Source: Shewanella colwelliana ATCC 39565
Lineage (GTDB): Bacteria > Pseudomonadota > Gammaproteobacteria > Enterobacterales > Shewanellaceae
Assembly (NCBI RefSeq): GCF_000518705.1
Contig: NZ_JAEC01000008.1
Span: 124,001 to 188,000, forward strand
Direction: 5' to 3'
DNA: 64,000 nucleotides
Shown: in pieces, positions 26,099 through 34,001 of the stretch
How positions within the stretch are numbered: the stretch's first letter is position 1
Layout of the letters: each line of letters opens with the position of its first letter
Position numbers and translations under genes: made by a program
The notes under the pieces: generated by a model
Databases searched by the model: none
The model's input: the letters and a program-made list of their open reading frames with translations, nothing else
Told to the model about the DNA's origin: nothing

Positions 26099-26252
26099 GT
26101 CGGGTAGTTTATTGGGGGGGCGAGCTTATCTTGCTTGTTTATACATCAAAGCTTGCTAGCACTCGGCTAGTGAATAGCTAGCTTACAGACGAGTTGCCCT
26201 ACAAACTCTCATCTCTTTGCTTAATGTTTGACCTCACCGTAAATCGCCCAAC

Positions 26253-26270
26253 AATGTATGGGTATACATT
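26253..26270. promoter_or_regulatory. Inverted repeat AATGTAT-GGGT-ATACATT
   Basis: A perfect 7-base inverted repeat with a 4-base centre, of a size typical for a dimeric repressor operator. It lies in the 780-base gene-free region between alpA and the first cassette-like gene. Confidence 0.5.
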
Positions 26271-26459
26271 CGTATTTAAATTCAGATGTTTGGAGGTGAT
26301 TTGAACACAAAATCAGTGCGTGTTAATTCAATCGGAAATAATTAAATAAAATCAGACAACTATATTTCCAGGCCATTTAATTAATAGGTTTGAAAAACGC
26401 GCATGAGTACTAATAAAATATTCTTGACCTGCGGTAGACAATTTTAAGCAAAACAGAAG

Positions 26460-26772
26460 TGATAATTTAGTCTAGCCAATGGAATAGATAGCGCTAAATG
26501 CGATGGAAGAAACGCCTTTTCTATGATAGTTTGAAGGCACTTGCCTGGACTCGTAAAGCGAAGCCTTTAAGAGATCTGTAATTGACTTTATGTAAAGAAG
26601 CGATGCTTCCGTAACGCCGAAGGGAGGCCTCAAAGTCGCCCCAAGGGCATCGACTATAAACTCACGGATTGAGTAGCGAAAAACTCCTCTCTCCGAATTA
26701 AAGAACAATCTGTTTCACGAGACCTACGGCTCGTGAACATCGGTCATTCGGCGAGAAAAAGGAGATATAGAT
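26460..26772 (+). ncRNA. Hairpin-rich leader or non-coding RNA candidate
   Basis: About 310 bases with no convincing ORF but several strong stems: GAAGC-GAT-GCTTC (26597-26609), AGTCGCCCCAAGGGCATCGACT (26634-26655, AGTCG/CGACT with CCC/GGG inside) and CACGAG-N8-CTCGTG (26716-26735). It ends in a good ribosome site (AAAGGAG) for the gene at 26773. A TTGACC promoter-like hexamer lies near 26424. No known RNA family is recognised. Confidence 0.4.
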
Positions 26773-27186
26773 ATGGGTGCTAAGGAAGAGTTGCTATCAT
26801 CCTTGGTCGCAAAGGACACTAGCGGTGGCATTCAGCTAATACATGACAAACTTGTTCGCCATGAACTGAAATGGAAAGGGCCGAGCAATAGCCAAACATT
26901 GCTATATTTTTTTCGGAAAAACGGGAAAGAGATTGGTGTGGCGGCAATGCGTCAAGGCATTTTCTCTTTTCCTGCTCCATTTTGGCGTACTCGGGATACG
27001 TTTCTCCGTGAAGCGTTGAATCGTGTCGCAAGTTATTCTCTTATAGGGACAGAGCCTGCGATTTCATCTAGCCAGTATTCGGCTGGACAAATCAGGATTA
27101 ATCAATCAACGATCGACTCAATCGAGTCAATAATAGAAGAAATCATTCTTCCTGAATCGAGAGCGGCAGGTGCAACCATCACCTAA
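26773..27186 (+). CDS. Hypothetical cassette-type protein, 137 aa
   Basis: Not recognised. Soluble, 137 residues, with a beta-rich central stretch (KEIGVAAMRQGIFSFPAPFW) and an SVAS/NQSTIDSIESIIEEI helix at the end. A strong ribosome site (AAAGGAGATATAG) precedes the ATG. The stop codon lies at the left end of an attC-like site (27181-27260), the usual position for a gene in an integron cassette. No GTTAGGT-type start of this cassette is visible upstream, so its 5' boundary is not defined. The name of its family and its function are unknown. Confidence 0.65.
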   Translation: MGAKEELLSSLVAKDTSGGIQLIHDKLVRHELKWKGPSNSQTLLYFFRKNGKEIGVAAMRQGIFSFPAPFWRTRDTFLREALNRVASYSLIGTEPAISSSQYSAGQIRINQSTIDSIESIIEEIILPESRAAGATIT

Positions 27187-27260
27187 CAAGGCCGTAAACT
27201 CGCTCGCATTTTTCGTTCGCTGCGCTCTATACAAAGCGCCAGTTAAGACTGACGTTATGA
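27181..27260 (+). other. attC-like recombination site 1
   Basis: Left box ACCTAAC (fits RYYYAAC), right box GTTATGA at 27254-27260, 80 bases, with imperfect internal pairing (GTAAACT with AGTTAAGAC). It follows directly on the stop of the 137-aa gene. The right box begins the next cassette, whose own attC left box is its complement. Confidence 0.65.
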
Positions 27261-27299
27261 CTCATAGAATTTAAAGGTCAGTTCATTAAAGAGGTCAAG

Positions 27300-27875
27300 T
27301 TGAATTACAAAGAAAGATTTATTAAAGCTGTTCTAGCTACTAAGGAACTTGGGCTTAAAGTCGATAAGGAACCCCTGCCGATAGAGAAAGCTTTATCCAA
27401 GAGTAAGCTTCAGAGTATTCAATTGCTCTGTTTTGAAGTGTTGAAATTTAGAGGATACAGCTACTCTTCAGACCTCGCGCAAAAATGCATCCCAGTTCAT
27501 TTGGATTTGAAACACTTTTTGAAGCTATATCTAGATGTTGATAGCTATATTACTGTTGGCGATCGATATTGGGACGATTATGTTTACTGTGAAATGTCTT
27601 ATGAAAGTATAAAGGACGAACTAGCTAACCCTGGGCGGGGGGACTTAAAAGCCCATGTATGGTTAACATTAAGTGACGGGACCTTATTGGATTGCACCGC
27701 TGAGGCTCATGCAGATTTGATTTTTGGTAGGCCCGAGTATCCTATTGAACAGTGCATTATGTTAATAAAACCAACAGAAGTTAATGATGCAAAGAAAGGG
27801 TTTCACAGGCCGTATTTGGTTGGTATTGATTTTCTCGAAAAGTCTGGGGCTTGCAGGGTAGATTTCTCATTATAG
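27300..27875 (+). CDS. Hypothetical cassette protein, 191 aa
   Basis: Not recognised. 191 residues from a TTG start at 27300 with ribosome site AAGAGGTC; no nearer ATG fits. Soluble, with a central beta-rich part (VDSYITVGDRYWDDYVYCEMS, AHVWLTLSDGTLLDCTAEAH) and a Pro-rich PEYPIEQCIMLIKP. The gene fills a 679-base unit (27255-27933) bounded by attC-like sites, the layout of one integron gene cassette. Some cassette proteins are toxins, antitoxins or anti-phage proteins, but nothing here shows a role. Confidence 0.65.
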   Translation: MNYKERFIKAVLATKELGLKVDKEPLPIEKALSKSKLQSIQLLCFEVLKFRGYSYSSDLAQKCIPVHLDLKHFLKLYLDVDSYITVGDRYWDDYVYCEMSYESIKDELANPGRGDLKAHVWLTLSDGTLLDCTAEAHADLIFGRPEYPIEQCIMLIKPTEVNDAKKGFHRPYLVGIDFLEKSGACRVDFSL

Positions 27876-27877
27876 CG

Positions 27878-27939
27878 GTCATAACAAGAGTCATCAGGCT
27901 GTTCGGCCTACGGCCGACCCGCTGTTACTGGCGTTAGCC
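27878..27939 (+). other. attC-like recombination site 2
   Basis: Left box GTCATAAC (27878-27885) is the exact complement of GTTATGAC at 27254-27261, as expected if both derive from one circular cassette. The centre has a TCGGCC-TAC-GGCCGA stem and the right box is GTTAGCC (27933-27939). Total 62 bases, within the usual attC range. The gene stop is 3 bases before it. Confidence 0.7.
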
Positions 27940-28073
27940 CATAGATATATTACTCTGAAACTTACATAGTAGAGCAAAAGTCCTAATGCAGAAATGTCCT
28001 AAAACGACTTAATTGTGCAAGAGTTCTACTTGCTTAGTCTTCCTTTCTAGTTCCTGAAGTTAAAGCATAGAAG

Positions 28074-28799
28074 TTAGCCAAACAATTTGGAATATTTCCT
28101 AAGTATGAGCTCTTGCACTATGTCTTTACATGGAACTTCCTTATCAGGTCGCCCACCAGCCTTTGCTTGCGCAGGCACATACTCGAAGATCTGTTTTTTG
28201 ATTAGCCCTTCAGATACTGAAACTTTTTTATGGTCTCTAATGAGTTGTTTAATTGCTCTGGCCACAAAGGCATATTTTACTGTTTGGTGCTCAGGTTGCT
28301 GGAAAAAGTCTTGTGCTATTTTTATGGCTATTTCGCGATACTGGTTGTTCTTCTCGCTAACTGCTACCCCTCCCTTAGTTACATCCATCTTTGCTTTTTC
28401 ACCATAGGTCATAGCATGGTTTGTTTGAGCCGCTGTATTGTGGATACCTATTTCATAGTTAAGTGAGCCAAATTTTAGCAGTAGCTTGTCAAGTTGCTGG
28501 TGGTCAGTTGTTGGTAAACTTGCTTTGAATAACTTTAGCTCTTGCTGAAAGCTATCGACTTTAGATTGGATACTGGCAAGAGATTCAAGCTCTTCAGTCT
28601 CGCTGATGTTCACACCAAGCTTACTCTCAATATACTCTAGCGATAAACCTGCGTGATCGCAGATTGATTCAGGAGTTAGGTCTTTCTGTTGCAGTGCGCG
28701 AAGTTCATTGATCTTGCTTATAGTGAGCTCGCCATCAGTTAAGTGGTTTGCTATATCGTCTATCCAAATCTGACAGTCTAGATTTATGTCAAAACCCAT
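28074..28799 (-). CDS. Hypothetical protein downstream of the integrase, 241 aa
   Basis: Not recognised. Soluble and helical, 241 residues; the middle (residues 55-95) is a likely coiled coil and the C-terminus holds a basic helix-turn-helix-like stretch (HKKVSVSEGLIKKQIFEYVPAQAKAGGRPDK), which suggests nucleic-acid binding. It starts 17 bases after the integrase stop with a good ribosome site (AAGGTG), so int and this gene form one operon. A recombination or copy-control helper is possible, but this is inference from position. Confidence 0.65.
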   Translation of the reverse strand: MGFDINLDCQIWIDDIANHLTDGELTISKINELRALQQKDLTPESICDHAGLSLEYIESKLGVNISETEELESLASIQSKVDSFQQELKLFKASLPTTDHQQLDKLLLKFGSLNYEIGIHNTAAQTNHAMTYGEKAKMDVTKGGVAVSEKNNQYREIAIKIAQDFFQQPEHQTVKYAFVARAIKQLIRDHKKVSVSEGLIKKQIFEYVPAQAKAGGRPDKEVPCKDIVQELILRKYSKLFG

Positions 28800-28816
28800 A
28801 TTTCACCTTATTTACA

Positions 28817-30097
28817 TTAAGCTCGTTGTGAGAATGGTGTTACGTTGGTTTCATTGTTGACCATAGGTGCAACCATTGATGCCAGCTTATCAAGGGCAAC
28901 AGCTCTCTCTTTTAGATAGTTATACTGATCGTAAGTACCTTCAATTTTTTTTCTTTTGTGGTTCAAGCATCTTTCAGCGATGTCGTTGGGGATACCAATC
29001 TCTGCCAATAAACTTCTGCATGTACGTCTTAAATCATGAATAACAAAATACTCAACCCCTGCCTTACCTAAGAGATTTGAGCTTGCTACCTTTCCACTAT
29101 CAACTTTCTTACCGAAAGCCTTTGCCAATGCATGGTTTAGAGTGTCGTTAGATATGTGTCCTCTTGGTTCATCGTTTTTTTGTTTTGAGACCCGTCTAGA
29201 TGGGAATAGGAATTCTGAACCGTTAGCCTTCACGTGAAGCTCTTTGAACCAGGGAATAATATGGTCGGATAGAGGGATTATAATTGCGGCTTTTGTTTTT
29301 GTTCTCTCTGCAGGGAGGTGCCACTCATTATTATCAAAGTCAAACTCCTCCCATTTGGCTTGAGTTAGCTCCCCCTTTCTGACACCAAGGCAAACCAATA
29401 GAGCAATAGCTAGATAATTGTCTCTGATAAATGAATGATCGTTGTTACTCAGTACTCTGAACGTTGAGCGAAGCTCTGTGAATGTAAGTCGTCTAGTTCT
29501 ACTTGATTCAGTTCCACCAGCATCTGCAGCAGTAAATGCACTTGCTGGGTTAGCGGGTATCAAATCTAGTTTGCAAGCATGGGTAAATAGCTTCTTACAA
29601 CATAATAGGACTTTATTGGATACCGAGTCTCTTCCGCTTGCGGCAACTTTACTTATAATTGATCTGATATCTCGAGCATTTACATCACTGATTTTTAGTT
29701 GTCCGATACTAGGTTTAATGTCAGTAGTGTATTGTCGTTTAGGGATCTCAGGGTGCTTCAGCTTACTGGCATAATGTAAATACCAATCTTCAAAAAGGTC
29801 ATCAACAGTTACTATAGTCTCCTCTTTAGCTCTATCTCTCTCCGCTAGAGGATCTGCACCTTGCTTTGCTTGGTGAATGAGTACCGCGGCAGTCACTTTG
29901 GCATCAGCTAAGCTCATTTGTGGGTATGTGCCACCGCTAATGGTCATGGTGCGACGTTTACCATTTACGGTGTACCTGAGCTCCCAGTACCCTATTCCAG
30001 TGCCTCTAGAGCGAATATATAACCCACTACAACCAACAATAGCTTTTCGTTCTACAGTCTTACTTTTTAAAAATGCCTTTATCTGTTTGTCATTCAT
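28817..30097 (-). CDS. int: Tyrosine recombinase (island integrase, P4-type)
   Basis: Site-specific recombinase, 426 residues. The N-terminal arm-binding DUF4102-type domain covers residues 1 to about 90 (MNDKQIKAFLKSKT, GYWELRYTVNGKRRTMT). The catalytic domain has the Arg of CLGVRKGELTQAKW (near 240), HDLRRTCRSLLAEIGI (HxxR near 345) and the probable nucleophile Tyr in GTYDQYNYL (near 390). The ATG at 30097 has a GAGGTAA ribosome site. It lies beside the yicC end, is transcribed away from it and is flanked by GGTCACC repeats, the usual layout for its own attachment site. Confidence 0.95.
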   Translation of the reverse strand: MNDKQIKAFLKSKTVERKAIVGCSGLYIRSRGTGIGYWELRYTVNGKRRTMTISGGTYPQMSLADAKVTAAVLIHQAKQGADPLAERDRAKEETIVTVDDLFEDWYLHYASKLKHPEIPKRQYTTDIKPSIGQLKISDVNARDIRSIISKVAASGRDSVSNKVLLCCKKLFTHACKLDLIPANPASAFTAADAGGTESSRTRRLTFTELRSTFRVLSNNDHSFIRDNYLAIALLVCLGVRKGELTQAKWEEFDFDNNEWHLPAERTKTKAAIIIPLSDHIIPWFKELHVKANGSEFLFPSRRVSKQKNDEPRGHISNDTLNHALAKAFGKKVDSGKVASSNLLGKAGVEYFVIHDLRRTCRSLLAEIGIPNDIAERCLNHKRKKIEGTYDQYNYLKERAVALDKLASMVAPMVNNETNVTPFSQRA

Positions 30098-30111
30098 GGA
30101 GTTACCTCAAA

Positions 30112-30124
30112 AGTGGTGACCAAA
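30112..30124. repeat. Inverted copy of the TTTGGTCACCAC repeat beside int
   Basis: AGTGGTGACCAAA, the reverse complement of the unit in the 30171-30196 block, 15 bases before the int start. It may be an integrase binding site that also represses int. Confidence 0.5.
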
Positions 30125-30170
30125 GGTCATTTTTTGATGATTTTGATGAATTTAAGGTTTTTTAACGTAT

Positions 30171-30196
30171 TTGGTCACCATTTTGGTCACCACTTA
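30171..30196. repeat. Tandem TTGGTCACCA repeat, right end of island
   Basis: TTGGTCACCA-TT-TTGGTCACCACTTA, matching the block at 6794-6818 except for the centre. Both blocks have the same orientation and lie about 75-110 bases inside the attachment cores. Confidence 0.7.
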
Positions 30197-30238
30197 TGCT
30201 GAATAATAGCAAACAATCTAGGATATGTAAAAACATAG

Positions 30239-30273
30239 AAACCCTGTTATAACAAGCGTTATAACAGGGTTTT
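30239..30273. terminator. Terminator between yicC and int
   Basis: AAACCCTGTTATAAC / GTTATAACAGGGTTT, a perfect 15-base stem with a 4-base loop. It was brought by the island, lies 28 bases after the yicC stop and would insulate int from yicC transcription. Confidence 0.85.
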
Positions 30274-30300
30274 AGGTAGGCTTGATGGGGTTGCTGAACT

Positions 30301-30321
30301 CTATTCCACGTTCTGGATCTG
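30301..30321 (-). other. Right attachment site within the yicC 3' end
   Basis: The last codons of yicC (CAG-ATC-CAG-AAC-GTG-GAA-TAG) contain the 14-base core shared with 6707-6720. The wobble bases and stop codon differ from the left copy (GTT-GAG-TAA), so the island supplied this new end. Confidence 0.85.
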
Positions 30322-31164
30322 TTCGCGCATCTGTTCGATAAGCACTTTTAGTTCGACTGCTGCGGCGGTGACTTCAGCGCTGATGGATTTAGAGGCGAGG
30401 GTGTTAGATTCGCGGTTAAACTCTTGCATCATAAAGTCGAGGCGACGACCTTGAGAGCCGCCTTTTTTAAGGATACGACGCGTCTCTGCAACGTGTGCGT
30501 CGAGTCGATCCATCTCTTCGGCAACATCCATCTTTTGTGCAAGAATTACCATCTCTTGCTCCATACGGGCGGGATCAAGTTCGCCTTGAATTTCGCTCAA
30601 GCGATTGGTTATTTTGTCGCGTTGCCATTGCATAACGCTTGGCATGTGTTCACGTACGATAGTGACTTGCTCGACAATTTGATCAAGGCGAGTTTGCAGC
30701 ATGGTGTTGATGGCATCACCTTCGCGACCTCGGGCTTCGATGAACTGCGCAACGGCATCATCAAAGGCGACGAGCAATTCTTTGCTGATCGCGTCCATAT
30801 CTTGTTCACTACCTGACATAACGCCTGGCCAGCGCAATACATCGACGACATTAATTTCGCCTTGTCCTGCTTCTTGTTTTACCCAATTAGCCGCTTGGAT
30901 AATCTGGGCTGCTAAGGCTTGGTTAAGCTGTAGGTCGCTGTCTTTGTTTTCACCTAGGTCATAACGTAGGTTGACTTCGATTTTGCCACGATTTAAACGT
31001 TTGCGTAGACGGTCTCTCAGCACAGGTTCTAGGCTGCGAAGTTGCTCTGGTAGGCGTAGGTAGGTTTCTAGATAACGCTGATTGACCGAGCGGATCTCCC
31101 AAGAGGCGGTGCCCCATTGTGCTTTGTGCTCGATACGAGCGTAGGCTGTCATGCTTTGGATCAT
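30301..31164 (-). CDS. yicC: YicC family protein, intact after island insertion
   Basis: Conserved stress-related endoribonuclease-type protein (YicC), 287 residues. It has the typical start MIQSMTAYARIEHKAQWGTASWEIRSVNQRYLE and the DUF1732 C-terminal half (GRRLDFMMQEFNRESNTLASKS). The reading frame is kept through the attachment site, so the host gene is not harmed. It diverges from rph, as in many gammaproteobacteria. YicC homologues in other bacteria have been reported as RNases acting on sRNAs. Confidence 0.93.
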   Translation of the reverse strand: MIQSMTAYARIEHKAQWGTASWEIRSVNQRYLETYLRLPEQLRSLEPVLRDRLRKRLNRGKIEVNLRYDLGENKDSDLQLNQALAAQIIQAANWVKQEAGQGEINVVDVLRWPGVMSGSEQDMDAISKELLVAFDDAVAQFIEARGREGDAINTMLQTRLDQIVEQVTIVREHMPSVMQWQRDKITNRLSEIQGELDPARMEQEMVILAQKMDVAEEMDRLDAHVAETRRILKKGGSQGRRLDFMMQEFNRESNTLASKSISAEVTAAAVELKVLIEQMREQIQNVE

Positions 31165-31295
31165 GGGTTATTCCAATTGTTTAAATCGATTAATTGAGCT
31201 TGGATTATAGTCTGATGATGCAAAGGGTTAAAGCAAACTCTGCCGCCTTTACGCTTTGGCGCATGAATATCATGGCATCAATCGCCGCTAGCCCC

Positions 31296-31301
31296 TATAA
31301 T
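31296..31301 (+). promoter_or_regulatory. Possible rph -10 element
   Basis: A perfect TATAAT, 44 bases before the rph ATG; the -35 region (TGGCAT) is weak. Lies in the yicC-rph divergent spacer. Confidence 0.4.
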
Positions 31302-31345
31302 ATGCAGCCAAATTTGCTTTCTCTTTATCTAAACAGGAATTTCCT

Positions 31346-32059
31346 ATGCGCCCAAGTGACAGAACGCCCGCTCAATCTCGTCCAGTAACGATTACTCGAC
31401 AGTTTACCGCTCACGCAGAAGGTTCTGTTTTGGTTGAATTTGGTGAGACTAAAGTACTTTGTACTGCTAGCTTCACTGAAGGCGTACCACGCTTTCTTAA
31501 GGGGCAAGGCCAAGGTTGGGTAACAGCTGAGTACGGTATGTTGCCACGTTCAACTCATAGTCGTATGGACCGTGAAGCAGCTCGTGGTAAGCAATCGGGT
31601 CGTACACAAGAGATCCAGCGTCTTATCGGTCGAGCGCTACGTGCTGCGGTTGATATGAAAGCGTTAGGTGAAAACACTATCGTTATCGATTGTGACGTGA
31701 TTCAGGCTGATGGTGGCACGCGTACTGCGGCTATCACTGGTGCGTGTGTGGCATTGGTTGACGCGCTCAACTGGGCTCGTGGTAAGGGGATCATCAAGAG
31801 CAACCCGCTTAAGTTCCTTATCGCTGCGGTTAGCGTGGGTATCTATAAAGGCGAGCCGATTTGTGATCTTGAGTATATTGAAGACAGCGCCGCTGAAACT
31901 GATATGAACGTGGTTATGACAGAAACGGGCAAGATCATTGAGATTCAAGGCACCGCAGAAGGTGAGCCGTTCAGCCATGAAGAGCTACTTAGTTTACTGG
32001 AGTTGGCCAAGCACGGTATTCGTGAAATCGTCGATGTGCAGAAGGCCGCATTGAGCTAA
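31346..32059 (+). CDS. rph: Ribonuclease PH
   Basis: Phosphorolytic 3'-5' exoribonuclease that trims tRNA 3' ends, 237 residues, full length. Start [20 protein letters not shown], the phosphate-binding region [19 protein letters not shown] and the [20 protein letters not shown] block (residues about 112-131) are characteristic. The ATG at 31346 follows AGGAATT. It is 94 bases upstream of pyrE with an attenuator-like hairpin between, as in E. coli where rph translation is coupled to pyrE attenuation. Confidence 0.96.
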   Translation: MRPSDRTPAQSRPVTITRQFTAHAEGSVLVEFGETKVLCTASFTEGVPRFLKGQGQGWVTAEYGMLPRSTHSRMDREAARGKQSGRTQEIQRLIGRALRAAVDMKALGENTIVIDCDVIQADGGTRTAAITGACVALVDALNWARGKGIIKSNPLKFLIAAVSVGIYKGEPICDLEYIEDSAAETDMNVVMTETGKIIEIQGTAEGEPFSHEELLSLLELAKHGIREIVDVQKAALS

Positions 32060-32078
32060 TTTGTTTTATTGTTATGTA

Positions 32079-32102
32079 AGGGCCCTACGGGGTCCTTTTT
32101 GT
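32079..32102 (+). terminator. rph-pyrE intercistronic terminator/attenuator
   Basis: AAGGGCCC-TAC-GGGGTCCTT followed by TTTTT, placed between rph and pyrE exactly where the E. coli pyrE attenuator lies. UTP-sensitive control is known there and is inferred here. Confidence 0.75.
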
Positions 32103-32153
32103 ACCTTAATATCCAAACTATAAGTACTACCCCTACATTTTTAAGGAGAGATT

Positions 32154-32795
32154 GTGAAAGCCTATCAACGTGAGTTTATTGAGTTTGCCCTTGAGCGTAA
32201 TGTATTAAGATTTGGCGAATTTACGTTAAAGTCAGGCCGCACTAGCCCTTACTTCTTTAATGCGGGTTTGTTTAATACCGGTCGTGATTTGGCGCGCCTT
32301 GGCCGTTTTTATGCTGCGGCGTTAGTCGATTCTGGCATTGAGTATGATTTACTATTTGGCCCTGCATACAAAGGTATTCCGATTGCGACCACGACAGCGG
32401 TTGCACTTTGCGATCATCACGACATCGACATGCCTTATTGCTTTAACCGTAAAGAGAAGAAAGACCACGGTGAAGGTGGCAGTCTAGTCGGTAGCGAGTT
32501 AACGGGTCGTGTGATGTTGGTGGATGATGTGATCACTGCGGGCACTGCAATCCGTGAGTCGATGGAGATTATTGAAGCCCATAAAGCCCTACTTGCTGGT
32601 GTATTGATTGCGCTGGATCGTCAAGAAAAAGGCAAGGGTGAACTCTCGGCGATTCAAGAAGTTGAGCGCGACTTTGGCTGTGAAATCGTGTCGATTATTA
32701 AGCTTGAAGATCTGATTAACTACTTGTCTGAAAAACCAGGTATGGAAGCGCAGCTAACATCAGTAAGTGCTTATCGTGACCAGTACGGGATTTAG
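32154..32795 (+). CDS. pyrE: Orotate phosphoribosyltransferase
   Basis: Converts orotate and PRPP to OMP in pyrimidine synthesis; 213 residues, usual length. GTG start at 32154 with AAGGAGAG ribosome site. Characteristic parts: [19 protein letters not shown] (residues 23-41), [34 protein letters not shown] and the PRPP loop [13 protein letters not shown] (near 120-132). It sits after rph and its attenuator, and ends before a 38-base palindromic terminator. Confidence 0.96.
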   Translation: MKAYQREFIEFALERNVLRFGEFTLKSGRTSPYFFNAGLFNTGRDLARLGRFYAAALVDSGIEYDLLFGPAYKGIPIATTTAVALCDHHDIDMPYCFNRKEKKDHGEGGSLVGSELTGRVMLVDDVITAGTAIRESMEIIEAHKALLAGVLIALDRQEKGKGELSAIQEVERDFGCEIVSIIKLEDLINYLSEKPGMEAQLTSVSAYRDQYGI

Positions 32796-32808
32796 AGCTT
32801 ACGGATAA

Positions 32809-32904
32809 CGGAACGTTCGCTTACGGAAAAGATAAATGCCGCGATTATAGTTAACTATAATCGCGGCATTTTTTTATGATTTTTTATCGTCAGCGAACGT
32901 TCCG
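32809..32904. repeat. Nested inverted repeats around the pyrE terminator
   Basis: A perfect 38-base palindrome (32834-32871, AAATGCCGCGATTATAGTT and its complement) is the pyrE terminator. It is flanked by a second perfect 13-base inverted repeat CGGAACGTTCGCT (32809-32821) / AGCGAACGTTCCG (32892-32904). A 14-base direct repeat GTAGTGAAGCGTTC follows at 32911 and 33103. Confidence 0.75.
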
Positions 32905-33028
32905 TCTATAGTAGTGAAGCGTTCGAATCTGCTCTTAATTTCCGAGAGGACGAAGGCCGTTCTGTTATCCGTAACGAGCATGCGAGTGTTCCGTTTTCGG
33001 GCTCTTTCTTTTACTTAGCCTGAAACGA

Positions 33029-33060
33029 AAAAACGCTGCGTTAATAATGCAGCGTTTTTA
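33029..33060. terminator. Terminator between pyrE and folE
   Basis: AAAAACGCTGC / GCAGCGTTTTT, 11-base stem with A- and T-runs; works in both directions and probably serves folE on the minus strand. Confidence 0.8.
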
Positions 33061-33134
33061 TTTTTGGTTTCTGCTTTTCCTAGCAGGTCGAAGACCGCCC
33101 TCGTAGTGAAGCGTTCTAGAACCTTCTTTTAAAA

Positions 33135-33779
33135 CTAATTACTCAGAAACTCGGCGCGCGTAGCAGGGTTAGATTTAAAAATACCGCCGAGCGCTGTAGT
33201 GGTGGTTGAACTGGTTGAGTCCATTACGCCACGCGATTTTACGCAGTAGTGGACGGCATCCATCTTAACGGCCACATCTTGGGTTTCTAGCAAGGTTTGC
33301 AATGCCACCAGAACCTGTTGAGTCAGGCGTTCTTGCACCTGAGGGCGCTGAGCAAAGAAACGCACGATACGATTGATTTTAGACAGGCCTATGATGTTTT
33401 TACGTGGTAGGTAGGCCACGGTAGCAACGCCATCTATGGTCACCAAATGGTGCTCACAGGTGCTGGTGAGGCTGATGTCGTTGACCTTAACCATCTCATC
33501 GAAGCCCATCTTGTTCTCGATAACGGTGATCTTGGGAAAGTTAGCGTAATCCAGGCCAGAGAAGATCTCGTCGACATACATCTTGGCGATACGCTTAGGG
33601 GTTTCGATCAGGCTGTCATCACGAAGATCCAGTGACATTAAGGTCAAGATCTCGCGCATATGGTGCTCAATCTTTTCCTTGCGCGCTTCGCTGCTTAGTC
33701 CGCACGGGACCATAGGCGTCTCAAGACCACGCTCTAATAATGCGGTTTGCACCTGCTGTGCTGCTTCACTTAATGCCAT
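33135..33779 (-). CDS. folE: GTP cyclohydrolase I
   Basis: First step of tetrahydrofolate synthesis (GTP to dihydroneopterin triphosphate). 214 residues from the ATG at 33779, chosen for its GGAGG ribosome site (an in-frame GTG at 33794 is less likely). The zinc and active-site block [21 protein letters not shown] is near residue 105-125, followed by [23 protein letters not shown] and the C-terminal [18 protein letters not shown], all typical of FolE. Single gene. Confidence 0.96.
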   Translation of the reverse strand: MALSEAAQQVQTALLERGLETPMVPCGLSSEARKEKIEHHMREILTLMSLDLRDDSLIETPKRIAKMYVDEIFSGLDYANFPKITVIENKMGFDEMVKVNDISLTSTCEHHLVTIDGVATVAYLPRKNIIGLSKINRIVRFFAQRPQVQERLTQQVLVALQTLLETQDVAVKMDAVHYCVKSRGVMDSTSSTTTTALGGIFKSNPATRAEFLSN

Positions 33780-33959
33780 TGTATCCTCCACCATAAATAG
33801 TGGTCTGTTCAGTAAGATTAATTTGCTAATAATGTTAAGAAATTAACCCATAAGGTATTCATTATAGCCCGCCCTGTGACAGTTAACATAGGGGATCGGG
33901 TCAGGGAGGATACCCTGAATTGCGGGTAATTTATACCCAGAATTAATAAGGGAATAACA

Positions 33960-33989
33960 AAAAAGCCGATTGCGGTAATCGGCTTTTAA
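33960..33989. terminator. Terminator after the S9 peptidase gene
   Basis: AAAAAGCCGATT-GCGGT-AATCGGCTTTT, just after the stop of the leftward peptidase gene. Confidence 0.8.
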
Positions 33990-34001
33990 GGTTTCAAGAA
34001 A

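Larger units (their letters stand above)
6707..30321. mobile_element. Genomic island (satellite-like integrative element) in the 3' end of yicC
   Basis: Bounded by direct copies of ACGTTCTGGATCTG at 6707-6720 and 30308-30321. The second copy is the end of intact yicC; the first encodes the same tail (Q-I-Q-N-V-E-stop) in the same orientation. The integrase gene (28817-30097) is next to the yicC end. Contents: EVE-HNH nuclease, type I R-M plus DarT/DarG operon, unknown genes, terminase genes, replication protein, AlpA-like regulators, cassette-like genes and integrase. No capsid, tail or conjugation genes were recognised. The yicC 3' end is a known target of mobilizable genomic islands in Vibrio, but the gene content here is different. 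Confidence 0.9.

Noticed and set aside
26472-26708. 78-residue minus-strand frame
   Set aside because: Lies in the hairpin-rich region, has no ribosome site and no recognisable domain; probably an accidental open frame through structured DNA.
26716-26735. Group II intron domain V-like hairpin
   Set aside because: Only the stem and a GCCGTA-like string on the opposite strand match; no reverse transcriptase and no domain VI.
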